A DNA stretch of 64,000 bases, from NCBI GenBank assembly GCA_022393335.1, contig JAJEKB010021263.1, forward strand, positions 1,384,104 to 1,448,103, read 5' to 3'. A program made the translations under genes and the position numbers. How positions within the stretch are numbered: the first letter of the stretch is position 1; each line of letters starts with the position of its first letter. This DNA is from Macrotrachela quadricornifera (lineage: Eukaryota > Rotifera > Eurotatoria > Philodinida > Philodinidae). Below, in pieces: positions 49,001-60,632 of this stretch. The notes under the pieces are model-generated. The model had not been told where the DNA came from. It was given only the letters and a program-made list of their open reading frames with translations, and did not search any database.

Positions 49001-50521
49001 TTAACATACATTACTGAAACACTAGTTGTTGAATTTAATGTCCATTTATCAACTCGATTATTTGTATAACCATTATCAACATAAATATCACCATTAATTG
49101 TTACAAAAAAAGTATATGGATAATTTAAATTACCGGAGATGGTTCTTGTAGGTGTATTACTACCTTCAGGCCAAACTCGAATACGATGTGAATAACTTTC
49201 ACATATATAGAGAGTATTGTTAGTATCAACAAATATATTATAAGGATATGCTCCAGTCATGCTAATGTTTGGAAAAGTTATTCCATTAGAACTCCAAGAA
49301 GCATATGCAGCGAATTTTGGCAGATTGTACGAAAGCACTACAATAATTACAGTTATAAGTTTCATCTTTATCAAAAATGCGTATGTTTTTTATTTATTAC
49401 TTACATTTAGTAGATATCGTAGTAGAATTTATTTGGGAGGCAGATGTTGATGAAGAAACTGATTGAGTACTCTTCATTGAAGTTACCACTAAAAAACAAA
49501 TATAAGCTATCAGTAATATAAAAATTGAAAAAAAATATATGAAATTACCAGTAGCCATAGTTGTTATTGTTGCCGCATCATCTATTTAAGAAAAAATATA
49601 TAATTTTATTTAATCAAACAACTTGTATTTACTTACTACATGTATTTGTTGTCAAAATAAACTTTTGTATTCTATAATTGTACTGATCAGTGACATATAT
49701 ATTTCCGTAACTATCAAAACTAAGAGTTAACGGATAATATAAATCACTTGATGTAGTACCATATCCAGAACATGCTGCTATACATCGAAATCCATTTACA
49801 CTCGAACCAATAATACGGTGATAATAACAATCAACAATAAAGAGATATCCATCAGCATCAAGTATAACTGCAGTTGGATAATAGAGTGTGATAGTTCCTG
49901 TTGCTCCAGTTCCTGCTACCGTTGTTCCATTTAATTGTCCAGATGAAAACTTTTGAATCCGATTATTGACACTATCAGCCACATATAAGTTAAGATTGTT
50001 ATCAACAAAGATTCCACGAGGATTATATAGAATATTTGATGATGATCCAGCAGTACCTGTGCCAGCAACAATGTTCCATACATATAAACGTGTGTTCAAT
50101 GATTTTGAGATAACTTCATGAGAAGAAAATATTGAACAATAAAGCATATTATTGATATCAATAAAGAGACCATAACATTGTCCACATACATACATTGCTG
50201 GAACACTATTTGTCGAATTCAATTCCCATTTATCTACTCGTTTATTTGAGTAACCATTGTCGACATAAATATCATTATTGTTTGTACCAAAGACACTGTA
50301 TGGATAGGCTAAATTACCTGAAATATTTCTCGTGATTGTTGAACTTCCTTCAAACCAAACCAAAATTCGACCATTTTGTTGATTAGCTGCATAGACAGTA
50401 TTGTTTGTATTAACAAAGACACCAACAGGATATGTACCAACTATAGTATCGTTTGCAAACGTTATAGCTGTTGAATTCCATGATGCATTTGGACACAATT
50501 TTGGTAGATTATATGATATAG
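46013..50521 (-). CDS. Polycystin gene: four NHL beta-propeller modules (ectodomain)
   Basis: Exons 50521-49637, 49337-48449, 48372-47488 and 46895-46013 each encode one ~295-residue module, with two small linker exons (49581-49549, 49488-49405) between the first and second. Every module repeats the same phrases: KFCP.A.W.S.GITFAN, then NTVYAANQQNGRI, GDIYVDNGYSN.RVDKW, GLFVDINN.LYCS, GIFVDINLNLYVADCGNDRIQ, DADGYLFIVD.YNHRI and DSYGNIYVTD..N.RIQKF. These are NHL repeats, six per module, expected to fold as six-bladed beta-propellers. All module exons start and end in phase 1, so exon duplication or shuffling is easy. Module 2 ends in the A7 frameshift; module 4 has a +1 shift in the conserved VAGTG segment. 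The introns at 50522-51536 and 46896-47487 are long but show nothing recognisable. Confidence 0.88.
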
Positions 50522-51597
50522 CTAAAAATATATATAACTACAGTTACAATGAAGTTACAAATGATTATCTTTGTTATTTAATCATAAATGTACATCCTTT
50601 ACTGTACAAAAAACTTTCTATCACACCAATATCATTGTATCTGAAGAATCTGATGTAAAATGACTTTGAAAAATGATTTCCTTGTTCAAAATGGTATATT
50701 TACAATCTAATAGAGAATGCTAAAGTTCGTCTAAATTTTCCCCGTATAGTATCAGTAATTTCTTACCATCAGTACATAATTTATTTTTTAGATTTGAAAT
50801 TATTAATATAAAATAAAGATATTTAATTTTTATTGTTGTCATATTACCTAGCGTCAAGTCAAGGTTTATTTTGTATGTTGACAAACATGAATTTGGCACA
50901 AAAAACATTGATCCTACTTTCCACTTTAACTCAAGTATGAGAGTAATGATTTGAATTCCTACTTCCAAGAAAATAGTATATGCACACGGAATCGTTCGAT
51001 ACACTATTCCTATGTCCAATTTTTATATTTTTCTCTGTTTTGGGCTAGGTAATCATTACTTTAAATAAATATAAATAAAGACACTATTCTCTATACTAAC
51101 ACAGAAACATCGTACTCTCTTGCTTACAGCTAAAATAATAGTAAATGTAGAACATAAACATTGTAAAGTATCCTGTCCTAGTTGAGCAGATAAGATAGGA
51201 CACAATGGAAGAACTTTACATTGATTCATTGTCTAATTGACAATAATTTCTTTTAGATTTATCCAACCTATTAAAATTGTCAGACTTGCCAAATGAAATA
51301 AGTAGGATCGTAGTACTGCTCCTACTGAACCGTCACTTCACATCTACTTTCTAGTCATGGATTATTTTTTTCATCCGTCTATTCACTTTCGAGATACCTC
51401 TTATCAACGTTTTATTTTTACTCAGATCGAACAAACTAAAAACTATTATAAGCATTGATTTCTGATGAAAAACATTCACACACATATTTCTCCATCGAAT
51501 GTTCATCATGATTAAATTAAAAAAATAAATTTTTACCTGATATTTGTCCGATAATTGACAGAATCAGCCATATTTTTAAATGACCAATTGATGCCAT

Positions 51598-53557
51598 TTT
51601 CAATATCTAGAATACATTTATTTTCTATATCAAAAATCTGTATTAATTACCAGCTTTTATTATATATATTATCCTACTTACATTTTAGTTTTTTTTGACA
51701 ATGTTTAATATATATGGATTGTAAGTTAAGTTATTTAATATAAATTTTTGTGGCTAATACGAATGAGAAAGATGCTTTCTGTAAAGTTGACAAAATATTA
51801 CTCTATTGTGAACTGAATCAAAAAAATCATAAAGATAGTGTATAGATTCTATTCGTATCTGCTTATCAGGGGAAATTACAAAAATAACTGTTTTGTAAAT
51901 ATCTCTGTATGAGAACAGAATATCATTCAAAACTAATATTCTATTGCCAATGTTCATTGCCTTTCTTTTTTTTCTACATGAGATAAACTAGTTAATTAAA
52001 AGCAGGTAAAATGAAAGACTTTCACTTTGATAAAAGAGAAAATAATTGATCTTTTTTTTTCTTTTCTTTTTTAAATTCATCTTACCTTTATTTTATTACG
52101 AAATGTATTGTTTCTATCGAGGTATTCTCACTTCTCTACAATTGTTTTTATAAAATAAAGGAGTATAAATTAAAATGAACTTTCTTAAAAATGAAGTAAA
52201 ATAATAATGACCGTATTCTTTCTTAACTAAAATATCAATTATAGGAAAATATTTTTTAATCAAGATATAGATTCTCTCTATGGATCTCAAAGTTTTTTTT
52301 GTATTACTACTCTCTTTTTTTGTTGCTTGCAAATGAGAATAAGATTTTTAATTAGCTAAAACTTTTATTTTTCTCCTCTTGTCGTATATTTTAATTTATC
52401 ATTTACGTCATACAACATTAAATTAACATTCTAGAAAGAGTGAAAAAGAAGTTAAACAAACATATATTTGTATTTCCTCTATTGACATTCTAAAGTAAAA
52501 AAAAAAAGTTTTTTTTCATGAAGATATTAAGATAATTAACCATATATAAATTACTTTCATTTTCTAAAACGTTTCTACTTAACATGTTTTTTATTTCTTA
52601 ATAAACTTTGTCATAACTAAAACTTTGAAGATACACATACTAAAAATAAATAGAATTTAACAATGTTTAGTTAATTATGAATTTTTTCTTCTTTCTTATT
52701 GTATTTTAAAAAGCCATTGTATTGTTCAGATTGTTATTTTCTTCTATTTCTCATAAAGAAAAATATATTTATTTCTCATGTGATAAAAATCAGTGAAAAA
52801 CCAGTAGCTTTCCCTTGTAAACCACGATTAATGGATGCCACTGTGCAGTGCTTCAGCATCATCCGACTCAGAGATCGGACCAGTACAAGTACGTTAAGTA
52901 AAAGTACAAATACTTTTTCACTTATTCACGAAACAAAATATTTTCCTGCACTTTGGATCATGTTCTACAACATAGCAATTATACTTTCTTAACATATTGA
53001 TTTCAAACTTCCGTTCATCGAAGTGACGGGTTGGACGTACAAGCTGATATAAAAATATATTCAAGTGGAAAACTCAATATCAAACTTTTGAATTATCGAA
53101 TGCAATACAAAAATAAAAAACTAAGATTTCATTGAAATCTTTTTATTTGGATTTTTATTTTGAATGAACAAAAGAGAAAATATTTACATGAGAGATTATA
53201 ATCATCAATTCGATTTATGTTATTGTCATTATATTTTATTGAATGTTATTTTTTGTCACGAGGAATGAAAGTATTCAAATATCATTAACAGTTTTACGTA
53301 AAATCAAATCCATTACAATAAATAATGACAAACTCAAGGACTGCAAAATGAAAAACATTTATGTGAATTAAATAACAGTTAAATAAAGAAATACGGTTAT
53401 TATTTCATAATAATCGTTTTATAAGATAGTTTCAAAATTTTCTCTTGGAACTTTTATTTTTTTTTCAAATTTACAATTTTAGAAAGATATTTTGTAGAAA
53501 GACAAATAATCATTTAGATATCAAATTAGTGGTGACAAGTAGTATTTAGAGTATTCT
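51598..53557. other. Intergenic: polycystin promoter side and F-box 3' flank
   Basis: Very AT-rich. No exon is supported. The first few hundred bases upstream of 51597 (minus strand) should contain the polycystin 5'UTR and promoter. A plus-strand frame at 52699-52992 has no recognisable content. Confidence 0.4.
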
Positions 53558-56500
53558 CTATAACCAGATCTTCAACTGAGTATATTTATTCCAAACAATA
53601 TTTGCACGATTTGAATCACGAAATTTAGACGTATTTCTTAATAAATTGTTGATACAATTCTGTTGAACCAATAACATGTCAAGACCATAAATGCCATCAC
53701 GTCGATAAGTGCTACCTCTATTGATAATAATTTCAACAAGTTCTTCAAAATAGGTGACAAGTGATATAATTAATTCTGCCAGATTTTCATCAGGATGTAT
53801 ACCGCATCCACTGACCCACAGAGAAACGAGTCTTGGAAAAGATTTTGATAATATAGAAATGTCGATTAATTTTGGTAAATTTATATATTCTAGAAAGAGA
53901 AAGAAAAAAAAGATAATAATTGATTATTTCAACTTCACAAAAAATTCTCAGCACTGATGCAATGTAGCGATCCTTATTAAGAACCGATACACCAATAGAT
54001 TTTCCAGACTATAAGATTAGTTTATTTAGATATACGTCTGATGCTTTAAAAATACTAAAAGTTGTTATTTACCGTATCCATTAGTATGGTGTAAATGCAA
54101 ATGGCGCAAATTCAGAAGAGATAAAACAGCAAAATGTCTATTGGCAAAAACTGAATCAATACTCATGACGTGATTCCAATTAACAGTTAATTCCATCAGT
54201 TGAGGCGCTGTTGAAAGAAGCACATGAAGAAAAGTCAGTTGTTGTGATTTCAAAAGAAATTTACTACTGATGGAGAATGTAAGCGAGAGCAGTTTCTCTA
54301 GTCGGAGTTGATTGCAATGTGATGGAAAGACGATAAGTCTTGTAGCAACCTAGAAATATGAAAGCATGTTAATATTAACATTGAAATCTAGTAAAAAAAA
54401 ACACATTTTATTTTTTAAATTGTTCTAGTTTCACTCCTCTAAGATATGTTAAACAAATTCGTTTCCATATACTTTGTCTTCTGAAAACTCATCCCAAACA
54501 GCAGAACAAAGGAGCGAATAATATCAAAAAGTTAAATATGTCGAATGACCAAAGAACTAAATTATATGGACCGTGATACCATATTACAACTCAAAGCTCA
54601 CTCTATCATTTAACGTAAATATAGTGTCAAGAACTGAATTATAGTTTTGTATATCAGTTTGTTTTTCCTGGTCCATTTGCAGTTTAGTAATGGGTCAAAA
54701 GTCCTCTCAATGTACAATACTAACCTATTGAAATATAACAAATTTCCAGAGCAAATATCTTGCTAATTAAAGAAAAAACTCGGCTTGCGAAACAGGATGT
54801 AAAAAAAAGTTCAAACTCTGATAGTTTGAACACAGAGGATATGATGAAATAGAAGCGAAGTAAAAAATAAATCGCTATGTTAACATACATTTTGCAGATT
54901 AGTTCCATTCCAACGACAAATTTCCAATTTCTTTGTCGTTTTAAACTTTGACAAAACATTAAAAACTTCTTCTGAGCTATTAATATGATCACAAGTCCAT
55001 TTAATCGATGATGTTGATGATTGTTGTTTGAGTTTCATTGAAAAAGAGTGATTGTGTATAACTCGATGATAAGGTAGAGGTGAATGAGTAAAAATAAGAA
55101 AAGAATATTTCTTTGGTGGTGATAGTAACTTTGAACGATAATAAGCAAGAAAATTTAAACACTGCTCTTCAAGACAAAAATCAATATTGTTAGCTTCAAA
55201 TGGCCATTCAAAGTTACAATATTTATGCCATTGATATTCGAGTTCACCAGGAAAGCGAAAAAGAAATCGAAGAGACGATGGACGAAGAGAAGGCATATTT
55301 TTCTTCGACTGAAAATATTTTTGAAAATCAATAAGACGATTGAGTGCTAAATTCAAAGTAAACAATAGCAATACAATTTAAGAACAACTCATGGTTTTTA
55401 GTTGAAAACTTTATAGAGCTTCTGGTGGTATTTTACAACGCTTAAATACTTTATGTTTCATATACGTATCTTTGATTTTAATTATTAAATCCTAACATAA
55501 AATACATGGCATTTTCTTTTCGACAACTGACTAGCTGTTCTTTATTAAGAAAACATTGGAAAATTGCAAAAATTATCATGCATATTTGAAAGGTACATGG
55601 CAACTCAGTCAACATAACTTTTATAAAAAAAAAAAACATGTTATTTTTTCTCCCTCAAATTCAACTATTTGTAGTACTGTAACTCGACTAAAGTTATACA
55701 GATACAAGTCAGTTTTTTATGCTTACTTTCACCATATATTTCAATCAAGGTCAGTTTTTCGAGTAAAGGCATATGCACCAATGACAAAAATGTAAGAAGA
55801 TCATCAAGAGACATGTAACTGAGCTTGAAAGACCGTAAACGACTAATAATATTGGTAACATTTGTTGCTTGAATATCATTTAAGAGATGATGTTTATTTT
55901 GTTTGATAAAGGTGATACAGAGATGATCAAGGACAGGTAATGCTTGTGTATCGAGAAGAATAAATAGATCACTTAATCGTCCAATACAAAGTGACAAATG
56001 AACAGTATTCAGCAAATACATTGGTTTCCATTCATATGTATCGAATTTCCAATAGCTACTAATGTCATCTAAAAGAAAAATAAACATCTATAAGTTTCCG
56101 TCATTTTTTTCTTTCTATGAATAAAATAATTTCGATTTATGGGCATTTGTTGATCATCAAATTTGAAAATAACATCCTTATGAGTTAGTTAATCTTTAAC
56201 AAGAATAGACTAGATTTAAGTCTTGTATAAAAATAGCCACATCATTTCCATCAAAAATGTAATATTCTTATCGTAATTTGAAGAAAGAAGCAAACATTAA
56301 TAAACTTACCAATTTTAAAATCAAATACCATACTGTAGAACGAGAGATGATGATCAGTGAATGTATTAAGGATTTTCCAGTACGAAGAACTGTATAGAGG
56401 TGTATCAAATGTGAAATGAATGTAACGAAGCGATGTTGACAATGGAAGTAACATTTCTACTATGTTAATTTCATATATGGCATGTTCTGTCATATACAAT

Positions 56501-56874
56501 CGACGAAGTGAAGGAAATAAACGTGAAAAAGAACTGTGGATGGAAGAAAGTCGAATTAGAGAGTGATGATTATTGCAAAGTGCATCACTAGCAAGTGTTT
56601 TACAAAGACGAATAGTATCGATTGAGAAGCGAAGACATTTTGACCAATCATCATTTCCTTCGAGTAGTTGACGCATATCAGACAAATGAATGCCACTGAT
56701 ACCATATTTGGATGTATCGAGAATTGGACGTGGAGACATAGTAAAAACTAAATAATTAATACGATAATTAAGACCAATCAGTCCTCGATAAAGATCAATT
56801 GGTGAAAGAAAGCTCATAAATAGCAACCAAAGTTCATTTGGTAACAATTCAATCGATCGTCGTGTTATCACCAT
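53558..56874 (-). CDS. F-box / leucine-rich-type protein (copy 3, distinct subfamily)
   Basis: Five exons: 56874-56310, 56068-55727, 55346-54889, 54349-54073 and 53889-53558. They total 1,974 nt in frame (657 aa). The start MVITRRSIELLPNELW lies 6 bases after a splice-acceptor-like ctcag, so a non-coding first exon is likely. Residues ~8-45 are an F-box (ELLPNELWLLFMSFLSPIDL, then GLNYRINYLVF). Leu-rich repeats follow (FPSLRRLYMTEHAI, LNTVHLSLCIGRLSDLF, PLLEKLTLIEIYGE, LLNLRHLHLHHTNGY, FPRLVSLWVSGCG). Introns of 180-540 bp are longer than in the other two F-box genes, codon use is less AT-biased and the sequence is not closely related to them. Likely an SCF substrate receptor; substrate unknown. 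Confidence 0.82.
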
Positions 56875-57739
56875 TGTATCTGAGAAAATAATCTGTAAGA
56901 TACTTTTTATCTTATTTATACGATTATATATCAACGATTTTTGTTAAAATATATGCTGTGGATTTTTTCCGTCAATAACGAATAATGAAAACAACTGACT
57001 AAAGAAAAAAATGTAACTGTCTTTCCTTATGCTCGATTGTATTTTTTTTTCAATGTTCTTTTTCATTCCTTTTCTTTGCTCAAGTGTTGACGGACGGCAA
57101 TACGTCTATTGTTATAAGCGTCCACAGACGTAATCAATAAATAAATGGACATTCAAGAAAACGTCTATTTTTGAGGGAATGACATTTTTTGCTTTTTAGA
57201 TATTTTTTCTATCCTATACCGTTGTAATGTCATGTTCTTAATTATGATGTCATTATTTTTTCAATTTTTTTTGGCATAATAGAAACCCTGAAGACTTTAC
57301 GTATTTCATCAAATCTGTTCATTCGTTTATTACTGATCTGATTACAAGTTGATTGTTTGATATTTTGTTTCTTTCGCACTTCGTGTTATTTACTGACTTG
57401 AATTAGTTGCTAAGTTTTGAATTAATATGATTATCGCGCGACCAGTGTTTATTTTGGAGTAAAATTTTCGCATGATATTAATTGTTGTTGGTTTTGTTTT
57501 TGTAATACTCTATTTGCATCTCAAATAAATAAATGAATAGTGATTTAACGCACAGAAACTTACATTTTATATAATTGTTCGCATCTAATTGTGAATGAAA
57601 ACTTTAGTTTGCAAATTAGTCTGTTATCATTATCTTATCCTTTTTTTTAATTTTTATCCTCATTATTGTAAACGAGGTATTTGTTTTAATAAAACAAGAT
57701 AAATCTCATTTCTTCAGACAAAAATAAATGACTAAAAAA
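56875..57739. other. Promoter side of the third F-box gene, no other gene
   Basis: AT-rich DNA with no supported exon; the acceptor at ~56881 implies an upstream untranslated exon here. Confidence 0.4.
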
Positions 57740-60260
57740 AGAAAACTGAAACTCGACTACGAAATGCGGTGCGAAGCACGAATCTCGATTACCGAAAAAA
57801 TCGAAATCTTCACAAAACAAAAATGAATATTCGTTTCTACGATGTATCATTCAACACTTTCATAAAGATATTTTCGTATTAGCTGAATATTAATTTTTGT
57901 CTCAATCGAAAACATTACCTTTTAGACAATAATTTGATCGAACGAAGAAAGATGCAGAATCTGACATGACTAAATAGAGCACTGTAAGAATTTCATTGAG
58001 GTCTCGCAAATTCTTTCTAAGAAATAATATCGATTAATCGTTTAACTATTTGTATGATTCATTATCTATCATGAGCTGATGTCATCTCTGTGATGACTGG
58101 AGTCATCTGTTCGAAAATTTTCGCGCCTATCGTTCTTACTATTATAGTTTTAGTTATCTCAAACATTGAAAAAAACAAAGCTCACATAAAAATTTGTCAT
58201 TTTTCCAAGCTGTTTATGAATAAACGGACTCTTCCACTAATGGTTCAAAAGAAAGATGCTATCGATTCTTTCATAGAATTTTATTTTCGCGTTCGAATGA
58301 GTATTTTCTGATTTTTCGTTTTCGAGATCATCGCAACAGAAAATGATAATTTTTGATGCGTACGTTTAAATAGAAACAACTAGATGGTATTCGAGTTTCG
58401 CTCGACTACGAAATGCGGTGCGAAGCAAAAACTACGAAATTCTATTACTCAGTTATCTAAATTGAGATATTCAAGTTGCAGGCATAACGAAATTCATCAC
58501 TATCAGAACTCTATCATTACTTATCAACTTGCTTCTATTGAACGCTACCGATTGTTATTTTAATTATCTGTCTGATTCATTATTTATCATCAGATGTATT
58601 CACAGCTGTTATAAAGAGAAAATGGCGCCTAACTTTTTATTTTGTTTTCGTTTTAATTATCTCATCCTTAGAAAAATTTCAAAATCGTCATTTTGTTACG
58701 CTCCCTGTAACGAAACAAAACATTCTGTTGCAAATCATAAAACGAGGGTTCACAGTGCGATCTTCATACTTTAATCTCGCGTTTCAACGAATATTTTACC
58801 ACTTTCCGTTCACGAGATCATCACTACGTAAAATGATCAGTTTTGATGCGGAGTCGAGAAAGTAAGAAATAAAAAAAAAAAGAAAAAAAACTCGCGCAGG
58901 ACCCCAGAAATGCTTTGCTTCGCATCGCATTAATTAGATGGCACCTCGAGAAAGTTGAGAATGCGAAATAAGGCGCGAAGCACTTTCGATTTTCGATTCT
59001 TAGATTTCAAATTATTTATATGTTGAGTACGGTCCTATAAGGTTGAATTGAGAAACTTTTCTAAACTTATCGATCACATTCGCCAACTTTTTTTCCCTTC
59101 TGTCATGTTAAATTTGAAAGAAAAATTCTTCCGGTATTAGTCGATCGAATATAAAACATGTCTTCAATATAAAACATTGATTACGTTCTCAATACGAAGT
59201 CTATTTACATGAACATATTTTCGTTTGCCGTTGTTTAATATCAGATATTCTCACAACTAATTTGCGACTATTCTGATTTTAATTATCTTAAAATTTGCAT
59301 GAAAGGAATGACGCCTAACTTTTATTTTTATTTTCGCTTTAATTATCTCAAATCTCGAAAAAAAGAAAGTCTACAAAAATTTGTCTTTTCCCGAGTTCAT
59401 CCTAGTAAAATAAAATGTTTTAATGTAGTTTTGAAAATACATGGTATTGATTCAATCTCGATATATTCACTTCGCGTTTCAGTGAATATTTTCTAACTTG
59501 TAATTCGTGAGATCATTGTGACACAAAATGACAAATTTTTATGCATACGTATAGAAAGATAGAAACTAGACGGCATTCAAACTTCCCCTAAGTGCGAAAT
59601 ACGGTGTGCGGAACCTAGCTCTGAAAGATTCGACAGTTATCGAAGGCAATAGCTTATTTATCGTTTTTTCCTCTTGATCAACTGATGAGAATCGAAAAAA
59701 TCGAAGAGAAGCCATGAACAAGTGAATCACACTGAAACCTATACAAGATCATATGAATATCGTTTAAGTCAACGATATCGCTGCATAGATTAATTATCTC
59801 TGCAGCTAATTGAATTTTGTTCATTATCTCTTGCAATAGACTCGCAGCTAGCTCTTCGCGCTAATTACCGTTTTAATTATTTCGAACACCGAAAACCGAA
59901 AGTCTGTAAAATATTCAGTAATTCGAATTTTATTTTGGGCTACGAAAGTGTCATACTGAAAATCTGATAGGATTTATGTAATGTTCGACGTTCAAGTTCG
60001 AGATTGGTATTTGAACGGCAATAAAATGACGTTTGAATCTCGAGATTATCGTGACAAAAATTATGGACTTTAAATAGTGAGCCGAGAAAAAGAAATATTT
60101 ATAATGAAAAGACGCGAAAGGGAATACATAAATACTATGCTAGCGCATCGTATTAATAAAGAAATCTCACAATGCACCAAAATATAGGTGCTTCGCATCT
60201 TGAAACGAAAGAAAGAGGAAAAACTCACGCAGGATCCCATAAATTCTATGTTCTTCACCA
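57740..60260. repeat. Diverged tandem array, unit ~560-650 bp, about four copies
   Basis: An anchor of the form ctcgactacgaaatgcggtgcgaagca occurs at about 57752, 58401, 58958 (aatgcgaaataaggcgcgaagca) and 59592 (agtgcgaaatacggtgtgcgga). Between anchors the same phrases recur in order: a (t/c)gattcattat(c/t)tatcat stretch, a gcgcctaactttttatt-like stretch, ttttaattatctca..., cgcgttt.a(a/g)tgaatattttc, gagatcatcgcaaca.aaaatga and tttgatgcgta. The end near 60060-60250 repeats a side segment also found at 58855-58930 (ctcgcgcagga-cc). The units are not translatable. It resembles an old satellite or a decayed array of a mobile element. Confidence 0.7.
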
Positions 60261-60593
60261 CATTAATAAATCTAGAAATAGGTTTCATGATAGACCATCG
60301 ATTTCAAAAACTAGTTTTTTGTATTTGTCAAAAAAATCATTTTATTGTTATTTCTCTTAATATATAATGTTGAAAAAACTGATTCTTAGATGTCAGCGTA
60401 ATGCAATATTATTTTGGTACTCTTGAGCTTTTCTCTTTTTTCTTTGATATTTAAGTCAATCTATTATCATTTGTTTCTCAAAAAATAAGACCGTAGATGC
60501 TTAACATAAGTCGATATAAAAAAATATTGATAAATTTTCCTTTATAATACGTTTAATCAAATATATAACAACATACATCAAAAACATCCAATT

Positions 60594-60632
<39 letters not shown>

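Larger units (their letters stand above)
35684..51597 (-). pseudogene. Giant NHL-propeller polycystin (PKD1-like receptor-channel), decaying copy
   Basis: Thirty-three exons chain from a signal peptide at 51597-51537 (MASIGHLKIWLILSIIGQIS) to a stop at 35684. Order: four NHL modules, Thr-rich stalk, REJ-like region, GAIN/GPS, TM1, PLAT, further membrane helices, polycystin loop, PKD channel and a charged tail. Phases agree at all other junctions. Lesions: an extra base in A7 at 48468-48474; one extra base near 46451; a 1-nt loss near 40168 compensated by a gain near 40070; and a 7-bp tandem duplication at 39420-39433. Candidate nonsense codons are TGA at 42972-42974 and TAG at 37373-37375, both where a Trp is expected. 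Removing the nine surplus bases leaves 10,800 nt, exactly 3,600 codons, which argues that the chain is real. The protein would be a cell-surface receptor coupled to a cation channel. Sequence error cannot explain the 7-bp duplication easily; it could explain the homopolymer change. Confidence 0.8.

Noticed and set aside
48450..49374. Second NHL module as a separate secreted protein with its own signal peptide (MIKMKLITVIIVV)
   Set aside because: That leader lies in an intron; the acceptor at 49338 joins the module in phase to the upstream linker exon.
60070..60360. Overlapping short frames near the end of the tandem array
   Set aside because: They fall in a repeated segment shared with 58855-58930 that is not open there, so coding is unlikely.
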